The notes beneath the pieces were generated by a model, which did not search any database, was not told the DNA's origin, and saw only the letters and a list, made by a program, of their open reading frames with translations. From Candidatus Rifleibacteriota bacterium (GTDB taxonomy: Bacteria > Vulcanimicrobiota > Xenobia > Xenobiales > Xenobiaceae), in contig CAAGRW010000074.1 of assembly GCA_900772775.1 (NCBI GenBank), forward strand, positions 1 through 6,575: 6,575 bases of DNA, in the 5' to 3' direction. A program made the position numbers and the translations under genes. Below, in pieces: positions 6,228 to 6,575 of the stretch. Positions within the stretch are counted from its first letter, which is position 1. Each line of letters starts with the position of its first letter.

Positions 6228-6575
6228 AAGAGCCTTAAGGTTTTCAATTTGAGGGGTAATCAAAGAACCAGCGGCGACCTCTCTCGACGTGAGGGAGGTA
6301 AGATCTTTGGCTCTGGCAGTAGAACGCCCATTGCCATAACTATTTTGGTCAAGAAGCCGAAAAAAGGCGATGAAAAGGCCAAAATTTTCTATCACGATAT
6401 AGGCGATTATTTAACTCGCGAGGATAAATTAAATAAAATTAAGGCTTTTGGTAGCATTTTAAGTCCAGAAATGGAGTTATCCTCAATTACACCAAGTGAT
6501 GATCATGATTGGATAAACAAAAAGGACGATCTTTTCCAAACGTTTATACCTTTGGATATAAAACGTGGAATTGAA
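6228..6575 (+). pseudogene. 5'-truncated type ISP restriction-modification enzyme fragment (late methyltransferase/TRD), runs off right edge
   Basis: The frame is open from 6228 to the right edge (116 codons), with a stop TAA at 6225-6227 and no good start. Numbered from 6228, the peptide has VFNLRGNQRTSGDLSRREGG (5-24), KIFGSGSRTPIAITILVKKP (25-44), then YHDIGDYLTREDKLNKIKAFGSI (55-77). I recognise this block from the type ISP family (LlaGI/LlaBIII-like; COG4889 'predicted helicase'). There it follows the NPPY motif of the adenine methyltransferase domain and precedes the C-terminal target-recognition domain. Intact proteins are well over 1000 residues with nuclease, helicase and methyltransferase parts upstream. 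All of that is missing here, since recognisable similarity begins at about residue 4-5 (base 6240). A TTG at 6249 with AAGG 8 bases upstream could start a short product, but I consider a dead or silent copy more likely. It is divergent from the recombinase. The family call is from memory of the motif and has not been searched. Confidence 0.78.
6277..6299. repeat. Imperfect palindrome within the type ISP coding fragment
   Basis: The arm ACCTCTCTC (6277-6285) and the reverse complement of GAGGGAGGT (6291-6299) agree at 8 of 9 positions, around the 5-base centre GACGT. Symmetric arms with a short centre are the general shape of tyrosine-recombinase core sites and of operators. The same bases also encode the conserved residues DLSRREGG, so part of the symmetry may simply reflect coding constraint. 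Confidence 0.35.

Noticed and set aside
5162..6235. Eight-base inverted match AGGCTCTT (5162-5169) and AAGAGCCT (6228-6235) flanking the recombinase
   Set aside because: It does not extend beyond 8 bases, the left copy lies in a terminator stem, and an 8-base match between two such regions is not unlikely by chance.
6182..6238. Short plus-strand ORF from ATG 6182 (18 codons) between the recombinase and the type ISP fragment
   Set aside because: It has no ribosome binding site, no recognisable similarity, and is out of frame with the type ISP fragment. It is probably spurious.
6168..6395. 75-codon minus-strand open frame upstream of the recombinase
   Set aside because: It lies opposite the recognisable type ISP coding fragment, shows no family pattern and is best read as an antisense shadow.

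Overview
The window is a bacterial chromosome segment of moderate AT richness. It holds a conserved envelope/isoprenoid block on the left and a recombinase with a broken restriction-modification gene on the right. The set CdsA, DXP reductoisomerase and an RseP-type site-2 protease is typical of bacteria with the MEP pathway, and the gene order resembles the uppS-cdsA-dxr-rseP cluster of many Gram-negative-like lineages. The long RseP with three PDZ-like segments and the lone cytidylate-kinase-like gene make me think of a PVC-type lineage such as Lentisphaerota. That is a low-confidence guess, not something the sequence proves.

Layout. Bases 1-108 (minus strand) hold the first 36 codons of a GT4-like glycosyltransferase that runs off the left edge. 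Bases 109-281 are a divergent intergenic region with a perfect 6-bp dyad at 126-142 and a small inverted repeat in the cdsA leader. Bases 282-4370 (plus strand) carry cdsA, dxr and rseP with gaps of 49 and 65 bp, and the block is closed by a strong hairpin terminator at 4402-4443. Bases 4517-5128 carry a P-loop kinase of the cytidylate-kinase-like family, followed by a second terminator at 5164-5208. Bases 5207-6157 (minus strand) carry a complete tyrosine recombinase with all catalytic residues. From about 6228 to the right edge, on the plus strand, is a 5'-truncated reading frame. I recognise it as the late methyltransferase/start of target-recognition part of a type ISP restriction-modification enzyme (the Mrr-helicase-methyltransferase-TRD single polypeptide family).

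How the genes work together. CdsA makes CDP-diacylglycerol for phospholipids, Dxr commits DXP to isoprenoid synthesis (including undecaprenyl carrier), and RseP cleaves membrane proteins in envelope stress signalling, so the first three genes form an envelope-biogenesis unit. The kinase is probably a separate transcription unit.

The most interesting part is the right end. An intact tyrosine recombinase reads away from a headless type ISP gene, and the family resemblance starts abruptly about 75-85 bp upstream of the recombinase start. An imperfect palindrome lies just inside the conserved coding sequence. This fits a DNA-rearrangement locus that shuffles specificity segments of a type ISP enzyme, but it also fits a decayed gene or an integration scar. 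The partner segment is not in the window.
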